53,324 nucleotides of DNA from Alteromonadaceae bacterium (GTDB lineage Bacteria; Pseudomonadota; Gammaproteobacteria; Enterobacterales; Alteromonadaceae): NCBI GenBank assembly GCA_027013165.1, contig JALUXV010000200.1, positions 1 to 53,324 on the forward strand, written 5' to 3'. The translations under genes and the position numbers were made by a program. Shown here piece by piece: positions 1-9,173 of this stretch. Position 1 is the stretch's first letter; each line of letters starts with the position of its first letter. The notes beneath the pieces are model-generated. The model did no database searches and was not told where the DNA came from. It saw nothing but the letters and a program-made list of their open reading frames with translations.

Positions 1-464
1 CCGCGACGATCCATGCCGAGTACGCGTTCTCCGCCGCCAATGAGTTTTTCGTTATCTTGTAGTTTGAATCGAAAACCCACGAGTGCTTGGTGACCAAAAT
101 AGCCGCTTTCTTCCTCAAGAATAAGAGTATCGTTCCTAAAATATTGAATATTCAACGATGCCTTATTGACCACTGCGACTAAATCACCATTGATCAACCT
201 TAGCTCTTGGTCACTCTCTATGAGTGTCATCTCCGCTCCGGGAGCATCTTTGGAAATGGCATAGGAGGGGAGTTGTTTAATGCCATTCATTTTGTAATGG
301 ACGTCGAAAACGTTTTCCGCCAGTGCCGTGAGTTGGAGATCTCCCGAATCTGTGACTATCGTAACTTGGTTGTCGCTGATGATGTGGCTTTTGTAATCAA
401 CCGCAAGTATTTCTAGACTTGCAAGAAGTGTAATTACGCCGAAAAGTATCGGTCTCAAATTCAT
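1..464 (-). CDS. Glycoside hydrolase family 31 protein, N-terminal part (runs off the window)
   Basis: The minus-strand frame opens at an ATG at 464 and stays open to the window edge, giving about 154 residues. It begins with a hydrophobic export signal (MNLRPILFGVITLLASLEIL), followed by a beta-rich domain that reaches GGGERVLGMDRRG. The GGGER-x-LG pattern resembles the end of the N-terminal beta-sandwich of GH31 enzymes (alpha-glucosidases and alpha-xylosidases), just before the catalytic TIM barrel. The catalytic aspartates lie outside the window, so the substrate cannot be inferred. It is divergent from the gene at 650. The family call rests on motif memory only. Confidence 0.6.
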   Translation of the reverse strand, partial: MNLRPILFGVITLLASLEILAVDYKSHIISDNQVTIVTDSGDLQLTALAENVFDVHYKMNGIKQLPSYAISKDAPGAEMTLIESDQELRLINGDLVAVVNKASLNIQYFRNDTLILEEESGYFGHQALVGFRFKLQDNEKLIGGGERVLGMDRR

Positions 465-649
465 AGTAGTATTGTTCTCGTTATTAGTGCTGAGTTAACC
501 CGAAAGTAGGCGAGTGTAGCGCAATTGTTACGAAGTATCATCCATCGAACAGAGAGGCTTAACAGACAGCGGTTGTGTTTTTTTGATACATTGCATTAGT
601 AGTGCTTTTGCGATTAGTTTCAAAGTAACGCTGAGGAATACATACCCCT

Positions 650-1150
650 ATGTTTAAACCTTCAATGTTTTGTTTTTCCATACTTGTAAACTTGGTGTTT
701 TTAGGTGTTGCTAGCTATTGCAACGCAGACACTGTTCCTATTGATTTCGACCAATGGGAGGTCAAGGTATCAAATGGGCGTATTCAGACAATACAATTTT
801 CATCGCACCCTATGGGCGAGGCATTGGAGAGCAGAGTTCAATCTGAACGAGGACAGTCCGTTAATTATGCGGGGCGCTATCATTTATTCGCTGTTGGATG
901 CGGTACTATGTGTCAGTCTTTTATCGCGGTGGATGTATACACAGGAAAAATCATTGATAGCGTAACCGCAAGCGCCGGAGCCTGCTATTTCCCTGACAGC
1001 AGTATGATTGTTGTCAATCCAGAAATTTATCAAATGTACGATGGGCAACTCCCAGACTGGGCATTTACTCGATACTATCGGATGACGCAAGACGGGTTCC
1101 TAGAATTTTATAAATCTAAAGAACCCTACCTTGGTCAATGTAATAATTAA
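650..1150 (+). CDS. Small exported protein of unknown function
   Basis: This 166-residue protein has an N-terminal signal peptide ending near SYCNA, so it is probably periplasmic. The mature part has a conserved-looking core, GRYHLFAVGCGTMCQSF, then a VDVYTGKI stretch and four to five cysteines (GCGTMC, GACYF, GQCNN) that could form disulfides. AGGAA lies about 14 bases before the ATG. It converges on the aldehyde dehydrogenase with only 12 bases between the stops. I recognise the style of a conserved hypothetical family found in gammaproteobacteria but know no function for it. Confidence 0.7.
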   Translation: MFKPSMFCFSILVNLVFLGVASYCNADTVPIDFDQWEVKVSNGRIQTIQFSSHPMGEALESRVQSERGQSVNYAGRYHLFAVGCGTMCQSFIAVDVYTGKIIDSVTASAGACYFPDSSMIVVNPEIYQMYDGQLPDWAFTRYYRMTQDGFLEFYKSKEPYLGQCNN

Positions 1151-1162
1151 ATTAGGTCAATA

Positions 1163-2683
1163 CTAAAAGAAGCCCTGTGGGTTGGTGTCGTAACTCACCA
1201 GCAGGTTCTTGGTTTGTTGATAGTGCTCAAGGGCCATTTTGTGAGTTTCTCTTCCCACACCAGACTTTTTGTAACCCCCGAAAGCGGCGTGTGCTGGATA
1301 CATGTGATAGCAGTTTGTCCAAACACGCCCTGCTTGAATACCGCGTCCCATGCGATACGCCAAATTCATGTCCCTTGTCCAAACCCCTGCGCCTAAACCA
1401 AACTCGGTACTGTTTGCCAAGGTGAGTGCCTCTTCTTCAGAACTAAATTTACCCACTGAGATAACAGGTCCAAAAATCTCTTCTTGAAACACACGCATAT
1501 TATTGTGGCCTTCAAGCAAGGTGGGTTTAATGAAGTAGCCTGTTGAAAAGCCTCCTTCCAATGCCTCAGCTTCACCACCAAGGAGAACTTTAGCACCTTC
1601 TTCTTTACCTACTGAAATATACCCCATGATGCGATCAAATTGCTCTTGAGATACTTGTGCACCCACCATGGTTTCTGTATCCAATGGGTTACCGCGGGTG
1701 ATTGCTTGGCTGCGTTCTATCACTTTTTCGATAAATTGATCGTAAATACTTTCGTGTACAAACAATCTTGATGGGCATGTACACACCTCGCCTTGGTTGA
1801 AGTAGGCCAGAACCGTACCTTCAATACATTTGCTTAGGTATTCATCCTCAAAATCCATCACATCGGCAAAATAGATATTCGGTGACTTACCACCCAGTTC
1901 AACGGTAGATGGAATGATATTCTCAGCAGCGCATTTCAGTATGTGTGACCCAACAGGTGTTGAGCCAGTAAATGCAATTTTAGCGATGCGTGTGCTGGTT
2001 GCCAAAGCATTACCTGCTTTTTCACCAACCCCGTTGACCACGTTAACCACACCCGGTGGCAATAGGTCGCCAATGAGCTCCATCAAAATCAATATTGAGG
2101 TTGGCGTTTGTTCTGCGGGCTTCAATACCACACAGTTGCCGGCTGCCAAGGCGGGTGCAAGCTTCCAAGCTGCCATCAAAATAGGGAAGTTCCACGGTAT
2201 TATTTGGCCAACAACGCCCAGAGGCTCGTGAAAGTGATAGCTCACCGTATGCTCGTCTAGTTCAGCGGCACTGCCTTCTTGGGCGCGAAGACAACCTGCA
2301 AAATACCTAAAATGATCGATGGCAAGAGGAATGTCTGCCGCTAGGGTTTCACGAATAGCCTTTCCGTTGTCCCAGGTTTCTGCCACGGCCAGTATTTCAA
2401 GGTTCTGTTCAATGGTATCGGCGATTTTTAAAAGGGTATTTGAACGTTCGGTTACGCTGGCTTTACCCCATGCATTTTTTGCATTATGGGCGGCGTCTAG
2501 TGCAAGGTTGATATCGCGCTCATCTGAATCAGGCACTTCACAATATATTTCTCCGGTTACTGGGGTTTTGTTGGGCATGTATTTACCTGAACTAGGTTCT
2601 ACCCATTGTCCACCTATGTAATTTTGGTAGCGTGACTTGAATGTAATAATGGCGTCATTTGTACCTGGGGCGGAATAGATCAT
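1163..2683 (-). CDS. Aldehyde dehydrogenase, AldB/ExaC type (acetaldehyde dehydrogenase)
   Basis: NAD(P)-dependent oxidation of an aldehyde, probably acetaldehyde, to the acid in the cytosol. The protein opens [19 protein letters not shown], as in AldB/ExaC enzymes. It has the cofactor motif FTGSTPVG, the catalytic glutamate in ELGGKSP, the nucleophile cysteine in [11 protein letters not shown], and the C-terminal [11 protein letters not shown] signature. Length (506 residues) is normal. The open frame extends to 2722, but the inner ATG at 2683 matches the family start and has TTTAGGAAA upstream, so I chose it. It stands alone between a convergent hypothetical gene and merR. Confidence 0.92.
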   Translation of the reverse strand: MIYSAPGTNDAIITFKSRYQNYIGGQWVEPSSGKYMPNKTPVTGEIYCEVPDSDERDINLALDAAHNAKNAWGKASVTERSNTLLKIADTIEQNLEILAVAETWDNGKAIRETLAADIPLAIDHFRYFAGCLRAQEGSAAELDEHTVSYHFHEPLGVVGQIIPWNFPILMAAWKLAPALAAGNCVVLKPAEQTPTSILILMELIGDLLPPGVVNVVNGVGEKAGNALATSTRIAKIAFTGSTPVGSHILKCAAENIIPSTVELGGKSPNIYFADVMDFEDEYLSKCIEGTVLAYFNQGEVCTCPSRLFVHESIYDQFIEKVIERSQAITRGNPLDTETMVGAQVSQEQFDRIMGYISVGKEEGAKVLLGGEAEALEGGFSTGYFIKPTLLEGHNNMRVFQEEIFGPVISVGKFSSEEEALTLANSTEFGLGAGVWTRDMNLAYRMGRGIQAGRVWTNCYHMYPAHAAFGGYKKSGVGRETHKMALEHYQQTKNLLVSYDTNPQGFF

Positions 2684-2728
2684 ATACAGGTTTTTCCTAA
2701 ACAAAACATCAAAATCACGCATAGCGAA

Positions 2729-2743
2729 TGATAATTATTAATA
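2729..2743. promoter_or_regulatory. Weak Fur-box-like sequence upstream of the aldehyde dehydrogenase
   Basis: TGATAATTATTAATA matches the Fur 7-1-7 consensus (TGATAAT-N-ATTATCA) at 12 of 14 positions. It lies about 45-60 bases upstream of the chosen ALDH start. The stretch is AT-rich and such matches arise by chance, and ALDH is not a typical iron-regulated gene. It is recorded as a possibility only. Confidence 0.2.
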
Positions 2744-2865
2744 TCCATGGTTTGTAGTCATTCATATCTAATCTGACTGGTTTAATCGGGAGTTTCGACT
2801 TCACCTGAAAGGCAGCAAGAATCAATAAGTTGCTCAGGGCGCATTGGGCTTACATTTGACTACCG

Positions 2866-3291
2866 CTAATTAAATGAATTCAGCGAGGCCAATATCGGAC
2901 AATCTGTGCCTGTTGTTTGCTCACATTCAGTCGAGAGTGATTTCAGAACCTTTGCCAATTTTTTCAAATCTATAATCTTTAGCTCTATGTCTAACAAATG
3001 TTTATCAGCGATATTTTTCGCAAATGAACAGTCGGCAGAATTGCCTGCAGAAAGCTCTAACAGTGTTCTGATTTCATCAAGACTGAACCCGAGCTGCCGC
3101 GCTCTTTTTACAAATCGCAGTTGTCGTATGTGCTCATCGAGATAAAGCCTATTTCCGCCCTCGCTTCTGGATGGTTTGTCGATCAGGTTTATTTTTTCGT
3201 AGTATCGAATGGTTTCGATATTGATATCAGTCAGCTTTGAAACTGAACCAATAGAGTTTGGGTCTTTAATCATGTAAATTTTTTCTTGCAT
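2866..3291 (-). CDS. merR: MerR-family regulator, mercury-responsive type
   Basis: Cytosolic metal sensor that activates the divergent merT promoter by untwisting its long spacer. The 141 residues hold an N-terminal winged helix (SIGSVSKLTDINIETIRYYE), a dimerisation helix, and three cysteines placed as in Hg(II)-MerR: one in ADCSF, a second 35 residues later in TECEQ, and a third eight residues on in TDCPIL (classic spacing nine). The next gene is merT, which supports mercury over zinc or copper. The first ATG (3291) touches the promoter dyad and has no clear ribosome site. The ATG at 3273 (MIKDPNSIG) is an equally good start. Confidence 0.88.
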   Translation of the reverse strand: MQEKIYMIKDPNSIGSVSKLTDINIETIRYYEKINLIDKPSRSEGGNRLYLDEHIRQLRFVKRARQLGFSLDEIRTLLELSAGNSADCSFAKNIADKHLLDIELKIIDLKKLAKVLKSLSTECEQTTGTDCPILASLNSFN

Positions 3292-3316
3292 CTGTAGTAA
3301 CTACAGATATTAGCAT
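3286..3316 (+). promoter_or_regulatory. MerR-type promoter/operator for merTP
   Basis: A -35 like TTGCAT (3286-3291) and a -10 like TAGCAT (3311-3316) are separated by 19 bases. The overlong spacer contains the dyad CTGTAG-TAA-CTACAG (3292-3306). A 19-base spacer with a central dyad is the signature of promoters activated by MerR-family proteins. The predicted transcript starts near 3323, leaving about 97 bases before the merT GTG. The dyad sequence differs from the classic Tn501 operator. Confidence 0.7.
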
Positions 3317-3419
3317 TACAATTAAGTTGGGCAAGGCATACAAGCTAAGGCTCAACAGGTATTAGGGGTAATAGATGTCAAAAATTATCGAGGCGTAAAA
3401 TAGATGAAGAGGTTTAACT

Positions 3420-3779
3420 GTGGCTTCTGACGCGAAAAAGTGGACGGCAGTCTCGGGCGCGATTGTTGGAGGCTTAGCTGCATCAGCATGTTGCGTACTC
3501 CCACTTGTTTTACTATGGGTGGGTATCTCAGGGGCTTGGATAGCAAACCTTACAGCCTTAGCTGAATACCATTTATGGATATTAAGCGGCGCATTACTAA
3601 TGTTGGGTTTGAGTTACCGTTTGATATTCAGCAATTCGAAGAATAAATGTGATGATGGAAAAATATGCACAAAACCGTTACCACAAAGGTTTGTGAAAAA
3701 TGCTTTCTGGATAGCCGCTGTATTGATAATTATTGCAGCGGCGTTCCCTTATGCAGTCAGTTTGTATTATGGAGTATAA
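3420..3779 (+). CDS. merT: Mercuric ion transporter MerT
   Basis: Inner-membrane carrier of Hg(II) from MerP to the cytosol. The 119 residues form three transmembrane segments. The first carries the adjacent pair Cys24-Cys25 (ASACCVLP). A cytosolic loop between segments two and three carries Cys77 and Cys83 (NKCDDGKIC), the usual second pair. The start is GTG at 3420, with AGAGG about 8 bases upstream. merP begins three bases after its stop. Uptake proteins normally serve a cytosolic MerA reductase, but no merA is present here. Confidence 0.92.
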   Translation: MASDAKKWTAVSGAIVGGLAASACCVLPLVLLWVGISGAWIANLTALAEYHLWILSGALLMLGLSYRLIFSNSKNKCDDGKICTKPLPQRFVKNAFWIAAVLIIIAAAFPYAVSLYYGV

Positions 3780-3782
3780 AAA

Positions 3783-4073
3783 ATGAAACGTAATTTAATG
3801 TATATATTGCTAGCAACGACTTTTTGGCTAATGCCATTTGTCAGCCATGCGGAAACGCAAAACGCTACGCTGACGGTAGAAAATATGAGCTGCGCGACCT
3901 GCCCAGTGGTAGTTCGAAGTGCATTGCTCAAGTTAGATGGGGTAAATGAGGTTTCAGTGTCTATGAAAGACAAAACGGTTGTCGTGATTTTTGATAATGA
4001 AGAAGTCTCAACACAGGACTTAATAGACGCTGTTTCAAATTCTGGCTTCCCAGCCAAACTTCTTAAGAGTTAA
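3783..4073 (+). CDS. merP: Periplasmic mercury-binding protein MerP
   Basis: A 96-residue precursor with a signal peptide cleaved near SHAETQ and one heavy-metal-associated ferredoxin-like fold. The metal site is ENMSCATCPVVV (a CxxC pair), and the fold ends in SGFPAKLL. MerP binds Hg(II) in the periplasm through the two cysteines and passes it to the MerT pair. It is tightly coupled to merT. The threonine in SCATC and the lack of other cysteines fit MerP better than a copper chaperone. Confidence 0.92.
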   Translation: MKRNLMYILLATTFWLMPFVSHAETQNATLTVENMSCATCPVVVRSALLKLDGVNEVSVSMKDKTVVVIFDNEEVSTQDLIDAVSNSGFPAKLLKS

Positions 4074-4096
4074 TTATTATCAAGGAGCGCTGCGCT

Positions 4097-4312
4097 GTGG
4101 CTGATGTTGAATTACTATCAACTTTAACTTGCCCTGAGTGTGGGCACGTTAGTCAAGAAACTATGCCGATCAATGCATGCCAATGGTTTTACGAATGCGT
4201 AGCTTGCAAAACGCTATTAAAGCCAAAAGCAGGCGACTGTTGTGTTTACTGTTCTTTTGGAACTGTAAAGTGCCCGCCGATCCAGGAGGGAAAGTCCTGT
4301 TGTGATTCCTGA
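4097..4312 (+). CDS. GDCCVxC-domain small cysteine-rich protein of the mer operon
   Basis: A 71-residue cytosolic protein with eleven cysteines. CPECG near residue 12 looks like half of a zinc ribbon, followed by CVACK, GDCCVYC and CPPIQ, ending in CC. The GDCCVYC block matches the family named GDCCVxC (seleno)proteins, often next to merT-merP. No TGA occurs inside the frame, so this is the all-cysteine form. The start is GTG with AAGGAG nine bases upstream. Its role is unknown; thiol-based mercury binding or delivery is plausible from content and context. Confidence 0.8.
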   Translation: MADVELLSTLTCPECGHVSQETMPINACQWFYECVACKTLLKPKAGDCCVYCSFGTVKCPPIQEGKSCCDS

Positions 4313-4446
4313 AAGTGACAGTCTACCATTTTTGTGAGTTCAATCGATGTTTGCATTCCATTGGTTGCATGTCTGTGCGGGTGTTTCAGGTTAAGTTTTT
4401 ACTAATCAAAATGATGTTACGCCTAGAGTAAGCTTTTTTCGACACG

Positions 4447-5016
4447 TCAAAATACATCTCTAATATCCACCAATGAAGGCTTTCCACTCTCAACTCTAAT
4501 CAAATCATAAGACTTATTTATTTCTGTAAAGGAGAGTAGTGGAAAAGAATATTCAAAAGCATTTTCAGGCTTACACCATTCGTTGGTTTCAGTTATTGTT
4601 ACGTGCATCCTACAAACAAACGGCCGCGCATCATAAATAGAGCAGGCACCATTTTTGAGAAACGGGCATGGTGTAAACTTCCCCCTTTCTTGTTTCACGA
4701 TTATTGCGTTTCTTTTCACGCCTGTACTGTTTTCAATATTCTGTATTTCAATCTCTGACACCGTAACAGGATAAGTACAACAGTGATTGCAGCCTTTGGA
4801 ACAGGGCGTAAATCTATCAACATGGGCCGATAGCTCATCCATCAACTCATATAACCTGTTGAGTTTTCTCAACACAGGCATTTTAGCTTTGGTTAATCGT
4901 TTTGCTATCTTGGCTTCTTTTTGGCTCAACTCAACCGGCATCGAGTTAGAGAGTTTCTTGAAGTTAGATTTTGCAACTTCGTTTGCCGATTCGTAAATTT
5001 GTTCTTGTTTTTGCAT
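4447..5016 (-). CDS. YkgJ-family cysteine-cluster protein
   Basis: A 189-residue cytosolic protein. After a helical N-terminal third comes the YkgJ/UPF0153 pattern: CSKGCNHCC near residues 72-80, then CPFLKNGACSIYDARPFVCR, the usual eight-cysteine zinc- or iron-chelating array. Family members are thought to bind Zn or Fe-S, but their chemistry is unknown. It stands alone on the minus strand between the mer genes and the transposase, with no obvious partner. A further cysteine (EWCKP) follows the cluster. Confidence 0.85.
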   Translation of the reverse strand: MQKQEQIYESANEVAKSNFKKLSNSMPVELSQKEAKIAKRLTKAKMPVLRKLNRLYELMDELSAHVDRFTPCSKGCNHCCTYPVTVSEIEIQNIENSTGVKRNAIIVKQERGKFTPCPFLKNGACSIYDARPFVCRMHVTITETNEWCKPENAFEYSFPLLSFTEINKSYDLIRVESGKPSLVDIRDVF

Positions 5017-5199
5017 TACTTAAGCCTTGTTCAAAAAGTATATTATTTTGGAATTTATTTTAGTAACAACTGACTGCCAAGCACTCTGGACAGGTAAATT
5101 AGTCGGTGCTACTTATGACAAATCCATCGAATTACAACGCATTTTGAAAACTATCTAATGAGTCAACGTTTGCCAATTCGTTGTGGCTATTTTCCTGTA

Positions 5200-8100
5200 T
5201 TACGAAGACAGTAAAATATCAATATCATGCATACGCTCAAACGCAAAATGCTGAGAGTCTTCCAATTGAGAATCTGAAAAGTCGATTTCACCATGGATAA
5301 CTATGTGGTCCCACGCATTGGCTGAAGACGCTTTGATCTTTTCGATTAACGCGCGTCGCTCGGCTGTATTTTCAGTATTAATGAGTCTCTGCGTCAGATA
5401 CATATAGTTCCAACAAATAATGGCGTTCTTGATCACTCGTTTACAGTTTTCAACGGCTGTTTGTTCTTCTTTTTCTACATAGTCTAATCCTGATGAGCCG
5501 ATGGCCAGCGCTCTGTCCAGTCGGTTGCCACTTTCGCCTTTATTGAGTTGTTTATGAATGACCTGTCGCAATTCCAGGTTGTCTATGTAGTCCAAAATAT
5601 ACTGCGTCTTCATGATTTGCCCGTATGCTGTTAATGCCTTTTTGAGCGGGTTTCTGTCGCTGGTATAGGAGTTCAACCGTTTAAAAAGCTGCGACGCGGT
5701 GGTGTAACCCAGCTTGATGGATACGACCATGCGAATAAGCTCATCCCAACCTGCGAGTATGTGTTCCGGAGTGATGTTTTTGTTTGGCAGAATGGGATAC
5801 TCTTTGTGGGCATATGACTTTTTCTTGCCCTTAGGGGCAAAGCGTTGCAGACGATGAATGTTTTTTATTCTGGGCGCAAAGGTAATACTGAGTAAATCGG
5901 TGGCACCAAATACCATTTCCGTGTAGCCATGCGTATCGGTAACGTGCATTTTCGACTTCACCACTTCTTGATTCTGAACACAATCAATCATGTAAGGGGC
6001 TTCCCTCTCTGCACCGCCTATCACGTTGGCATGGGTGAATAGGTTTCGACAATCATTAGCAAGGTACGCATTGACCACTTGTTCTTTGCCGCCGTAGCGA
6101 AACGAGTTTCGGGCGTTAAGCGATCCTTTCGAATTGGTATATTTTACGCCATCGCTTGAGGTGATCGGCTCTCCGTTGACTAAAAAAAGATCGGCCAATG
6201 GCATTTTGTCAATGAAATGCATAATAGCGTTGCAGGCCAATATACAGTTTTCATTGGAAAGAAAGCTCTTTTGTACAGTAGCCACAGTCGATGTATTGGT
6301 CTGACGCATGATTTTGGCAAACTTATGCTCAGTAAAATGCAACCCTTTACCAATGAGTCCCGCGACCAACTCGCGATTGTGTGGACGCTTTTTATTGTAG
6401 CGTTGGCTGTGAGGTTGAAGTTCATTTAAGAATCCCGTACAGGTATGCACGGTACTTAACAATTCCGGCAAGGTCACACGGAGTGCTTGTGGAAAGAGGT
6501 CAACATCGGCCTCCACCATTTCCTGTAGTTGAACCGCGTTCATTTTACTGTGTGCGAGGCGAAATCCCCCTAAGCCATCGCCTTTCACATAGTCATTGGC
6601 TTCTGCCATCACATGTTCATTTGTCTGTTGATAGCTAACATCCAGTTTTGCTAAGGCATCTTTCAGGACAGTTGCTTTATCTTTAAGGTGAAGCGCATCA
6701 GCCTGAATAAGAAAGGAGTCATAATTGTCATTAAGAACCTGTTGCGGGATAATGTAGTCATCGAGGGCGCGACATTCATAAGAGTAGGGGAGTGACAAAC
6801 CATCGCCAAAAATGGCATCCGATATATACTTGAATAGTACGACCTTGTAGAGCTGTGCTCTAAACGTCTCTTTCTTATCGATATGTTTGCGATCTTTTAC
6901 CGACAGAAAATCGACCGCAAATGAGGCATCGACTTTCCCTTCAGTTTCTTGGAAACGCTGGATAACACTTAACAGGGCTTTATCCACACTGTCATCACTG
7001 AACGTTAAGCAGCTAACCAACGCATTGCATCGCAGCTGAAGCTTTCGCGAGCCCTCTTCCAAAAAATGATAAAACAAAGCATCACCACTGAGCGAATCCA
7101 AATCGGTTTTAACATCTTCAATGGTCTTTGCCGTTTTATCGTGATTAGGCTTTGTCTTTTGCACTGCCTCACTCACTTTGGCTAGTTTTTGCTCAGCACT
7201 TAAAGTCGCATCATTGAGTATACTTTCGATTTGTTGCACGGCTGTGTATAGGTCAGTGGTACATGCCACTAAACTTTGTGCATGCGCGTGCTGCGTCTGT
7301 CTTGCTTTGTAAAAGTGTTCTCTGGCTTGTTTTTCAGCGGCATTATAGGCAGTGGTGACAGATTGCCTTAAGGTCTCCGCCAAGATGTCCTGCAGCGTAA
7401 AGAAACGATCTGCGATGAAGCTTACTAAATGCAAATAGCGATCAGCTTCAGTGCGTCGTTCAATCTGGAATACTTGCGTTTTTTGAACAGTTTTAGCGTA
7501 ATACTTGATAGCGGCCGTTGGTAAATGCAGTGCTTTCAAGGCAGGTTCAATCAAAGTAAAGAGTGCGTGGAGCTGTTTAAAACTCTCAATATTTCGTGCA
7601 ATTTCTCGTGGTCTGAGCTTTTGTGAAAAGGTCTTGAGTAACGTTAGTTGGTATTGTCCGTGCACACCACCGGGTGATTTATCGAAGAGTTTATCCAATT
7701 CGCGTTTGGTGTCCGCATCTAATGCACTCTCGACAGTCTTAATTCGCTTATCGACAACCTCTTGATAGGTCTTTTTGATCTTCGTCTCAAGGGTTCGAAA
7801 GTCTGGGATTTCGATGTGTTTTTCTCGCAAAAAAACAACCAAGGATTTAAATGCTTGTTTAAAGGGGAGCTGGCATTGTGCGAAGTGAATGAGTTTGTCT
7901 AAGATGAGTTGCTGGGCGTCATCATCAACAAAAGGTTTAACGCCCATGTATTCCAGAATAGTAAGCTTGTGACGTTTTTTCGTGTCGGCTTGATAGTCTT
8001 CCCAACTCGGCGGATTAGCGACGCCCAGCTGTTGCGCGATAAAACGAATATCGTCGTCAATAGCGATGTCAAAAAACTGATTCGACATACAGAAATAGCG

Positions 8101-8262
8101 ATACGCTAAGCACAAGAACACGCGGTTACTGTTCTTACGTACGTCTTTTAACGGGCCTTGTATAAAAGCTTCATCGAGCTGGAGATGGTATCGTCGATCG
8201 ACGGCATTAAACACCGGTGGGGTATCGTGATGCGCTTGTGTAAAGAGTGTTGGGTTTTGCAT
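5200..8262 (-). CDS. tnpA: Tn3-family transposase TnpA
   Basis: A DDE transposase that joins transposon ends to target DNA by replicative transposition. At 1020 residues it is full length for the family. The N-terminal DNA-binding half is followed by the catalytic half with Asp704 (TSSDGVKY), Asp776 (VTDTHGYTEMVFG) and Glu910 (LNKGESGNRLDRALA), with spacings close to Tn3 TnpA. No frameshift or stop is seen, so it could be active. It ends 183 bases from the neighbouring ykgJ gene, where a transposon terminus would be expected but is not recognisable. It lies 46 bases downstream of the SprT-like gene and is probably cotranscribed with it. Confidence 0.95.
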   Translation of the reverse strand: MQNPTLFTQAHHDTPPVFNAVDRRYHLQLDEAFIQGPLKDVRKNSNRVFLCLAYRYFCMSNQFFDIAIDDDIRFIAQQLGVANPPSWEDYQADTKKRHKLTILEYMGVKPFVDDDAQQLILDKLIHFAQCQLPFKQAFKSLVVFLREKHIEIPDFRTLETKIKKTYQEVVDKRIKTVESALDADTKRELDKLFDKSPGGVHGQYQLTLLKTFSQKLRPREIARNIESFKQLHALFTLIEPALKALHLPTAAIKYYAKTVQKTQVFQIERRTEADRYLHLVSFIADRFFTLQDILAETLRQSVTTAYNAAEKQAREHFYKARQTQHAHAQSLVACTTDLYTAVQQIESILNDATLSAEQKLAKVSEAVQKTKPNHDKTAKTIEDVKTDLDSLSGDALFYHFLEEGSRKLQLRCNALVSCLTFSDDSVDKALLSVIQRFQETEGKVDASFAVDFLSVKDRKHIDKKETFRAQLYKVVLFKYISDAIFGDGLSLPYSYECRALDDYIIPQQVLNDNYDSFLIQADALHLKDKATVLKDALAKLDVSYQQTNEHVMAEANDYVKGDGLGGFRLAHSKMNAVQLQEMVEADVDLFPQALRVTLPELLSTVHTCTGFLNELQPHSQRYNKKRPHNRELVAGLIGKGLHFTEHKFAKIMRQTNTSTVATVQKSFLSNENCILACNAIMHFIDKMPLADLFLVNGEPITSSDGVKYTNSKGSLNARNSFRYGGKEQVVNAYLANDCRNLFTHANVIGGAEREAPYMIDCVQNQEVVKSKMHVTDTHGYTEMVFGATDLLSITFAPRIKNIHRLQRFAPKGKKKSYAHKEYPILPNKNITPEHILAGWDELIRMVVSIKLGYTTASQLFKRLNSYTSDRNPLKKALTAYGQIMKTQYILDYIDNLELRQVIHKQLNKGESGNRLDRALAIGSSGLDYVEKEEQTAVENCKRVIKNAIICWNYMYLTQRLINTENTAERRALIEKIKASSANAWDHIVIHGEIDFSDSQLEDSQHFAFERMHDIDILLSS

Positions 8263-8308
8263 GGCAGGTTTTGATTTCTATTCCAAAACCCTAAGCGTAG
8301 ATAAGAAT

Positions 8309-9151
8309 TCAGTCCTCTTCCTGAAATTTTAAATTGCAATCTAAACAGCCAACATTTAATCCTGGTTTTGCCCAAAATAAACAAGAACATCCCTTACAGA
8401 TATACTTGACGCGACCTGAATGTCGTTTCGGGCGCGTGGTGGTCAGGATGTCAGGCGCGCCATTTGATATCTGCTCACTATTTATCGATGACACGTTTGC
8501 CTCATCAGCGTCATGAGGTTGGATGGCGACAACAGAAAGATCATCTTTGTAAGCTGACATGGGGGCTGATGGAGCGTCTTTTAATTGGTAGTGCTGGTCG
8601 AGAGTGACGGGATTGTCCTTATCATCATACACTGTGATTGGGGCATCCACTCTAAACACGGGGAAGCGGTCGAGCAAAGGAAATGAAAAGCCTTGCTTTA
8701 TTAGGGCTTTGCACGCGCGCATGAACGGCCCATCGAGCAAGACATAGTCCATCATTGCTTCGCCTGTTATTGCACCTCCTGGTTTTCCAGTTGCAGAAGG
8801 CATCAAACCGATTTCCTGCATCTTGTTTGCCCACTGTTGGTTATGGTATCCGCGTCGTCCAGGCTTACCAAAATGCCCCTGCCAAATGTGTGTCATCTCA
8901 TGCACAAGCGTTTGACATATTTCAATTAACGGGTATTTTGTAAAGTATTCAGGGTTGATGGCAATTTCATCAACATAGGTGTTGTTACCTTGCTCCCAGC
9001 GCTGAAATGAGGCATAACCCATGACGCGATTTTGTCTGTGGTAGGTGAAAACGACCTCTGGCAAACGGGCATTGAACAGTTTTTTATTGAAATAGTCATA
9101 GGCATACTGTAGCTGCCCATACGTTTTTTCAGTCGGCTTGTTTGACGCCAT
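8309..9151 (-). CDS. SprT-like zinc metalloprotease
   Basis: A 280-residue protein with an N-terminal SprT domain. The zinc-binding HEMTH sits in the segment TLVHEMTHIWQGHFG, and a conserved YHNQQW follows. After a variable linker, a C-terminal zinc ribbon has CKGC and CLDC. SprT/Spartan proteins cut proteins crosslinked to DNA in several organisms; the bacterial plasmid forms are uncharacterised. The frame extends to an ATG at 9175, but a -10-like TATGAT at 9186-9181 would start the transcript about there, so I prefer the ATG at 9151. It shares its transcript with tnpA, an unusual pairing. Confidence 0.8.
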   Translation of the reverse strand: MASNKPTEKTYGQLQYAYDYFNKKLFNARLPEVVFTYHRQNRVMGYASFQRWEQGNNTYVDEIAINPEYFTKYPLIEICQTLVHEMTHIWQGHFGKPGRRGYHNQQWANKMQEIGLMPSATGKPGGAITGEAMMDYVLLDGPFMRACKALIKQGFSFPLLDRFPVFRVDAPITVYDDKDNPVTLDQHYQLKDAPSAPMSAYKDDLSVVAIQPHDADEANVSSINSEQISNGAPDILTTTRPKRHSGRVKYICKGCSCLFWAKPGLNVGCLDCNLKFQEED

Positions 9152-9173
9152 CGTTATTAATTCCGTTCGCTTC

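Noticed and set aside
207-416. Plus-strand open frame of 69 codons
   Set aside because: It lies antisense to the GH31 gene, whose signal peptide and motif are convincing; the frame has no recognisable domain.
4097-4312. Selenoprotein in the mer operon
   Set aside because: The family name allows selenocysteine, but there is no in-frame TGA; all positions are cysteine codons.
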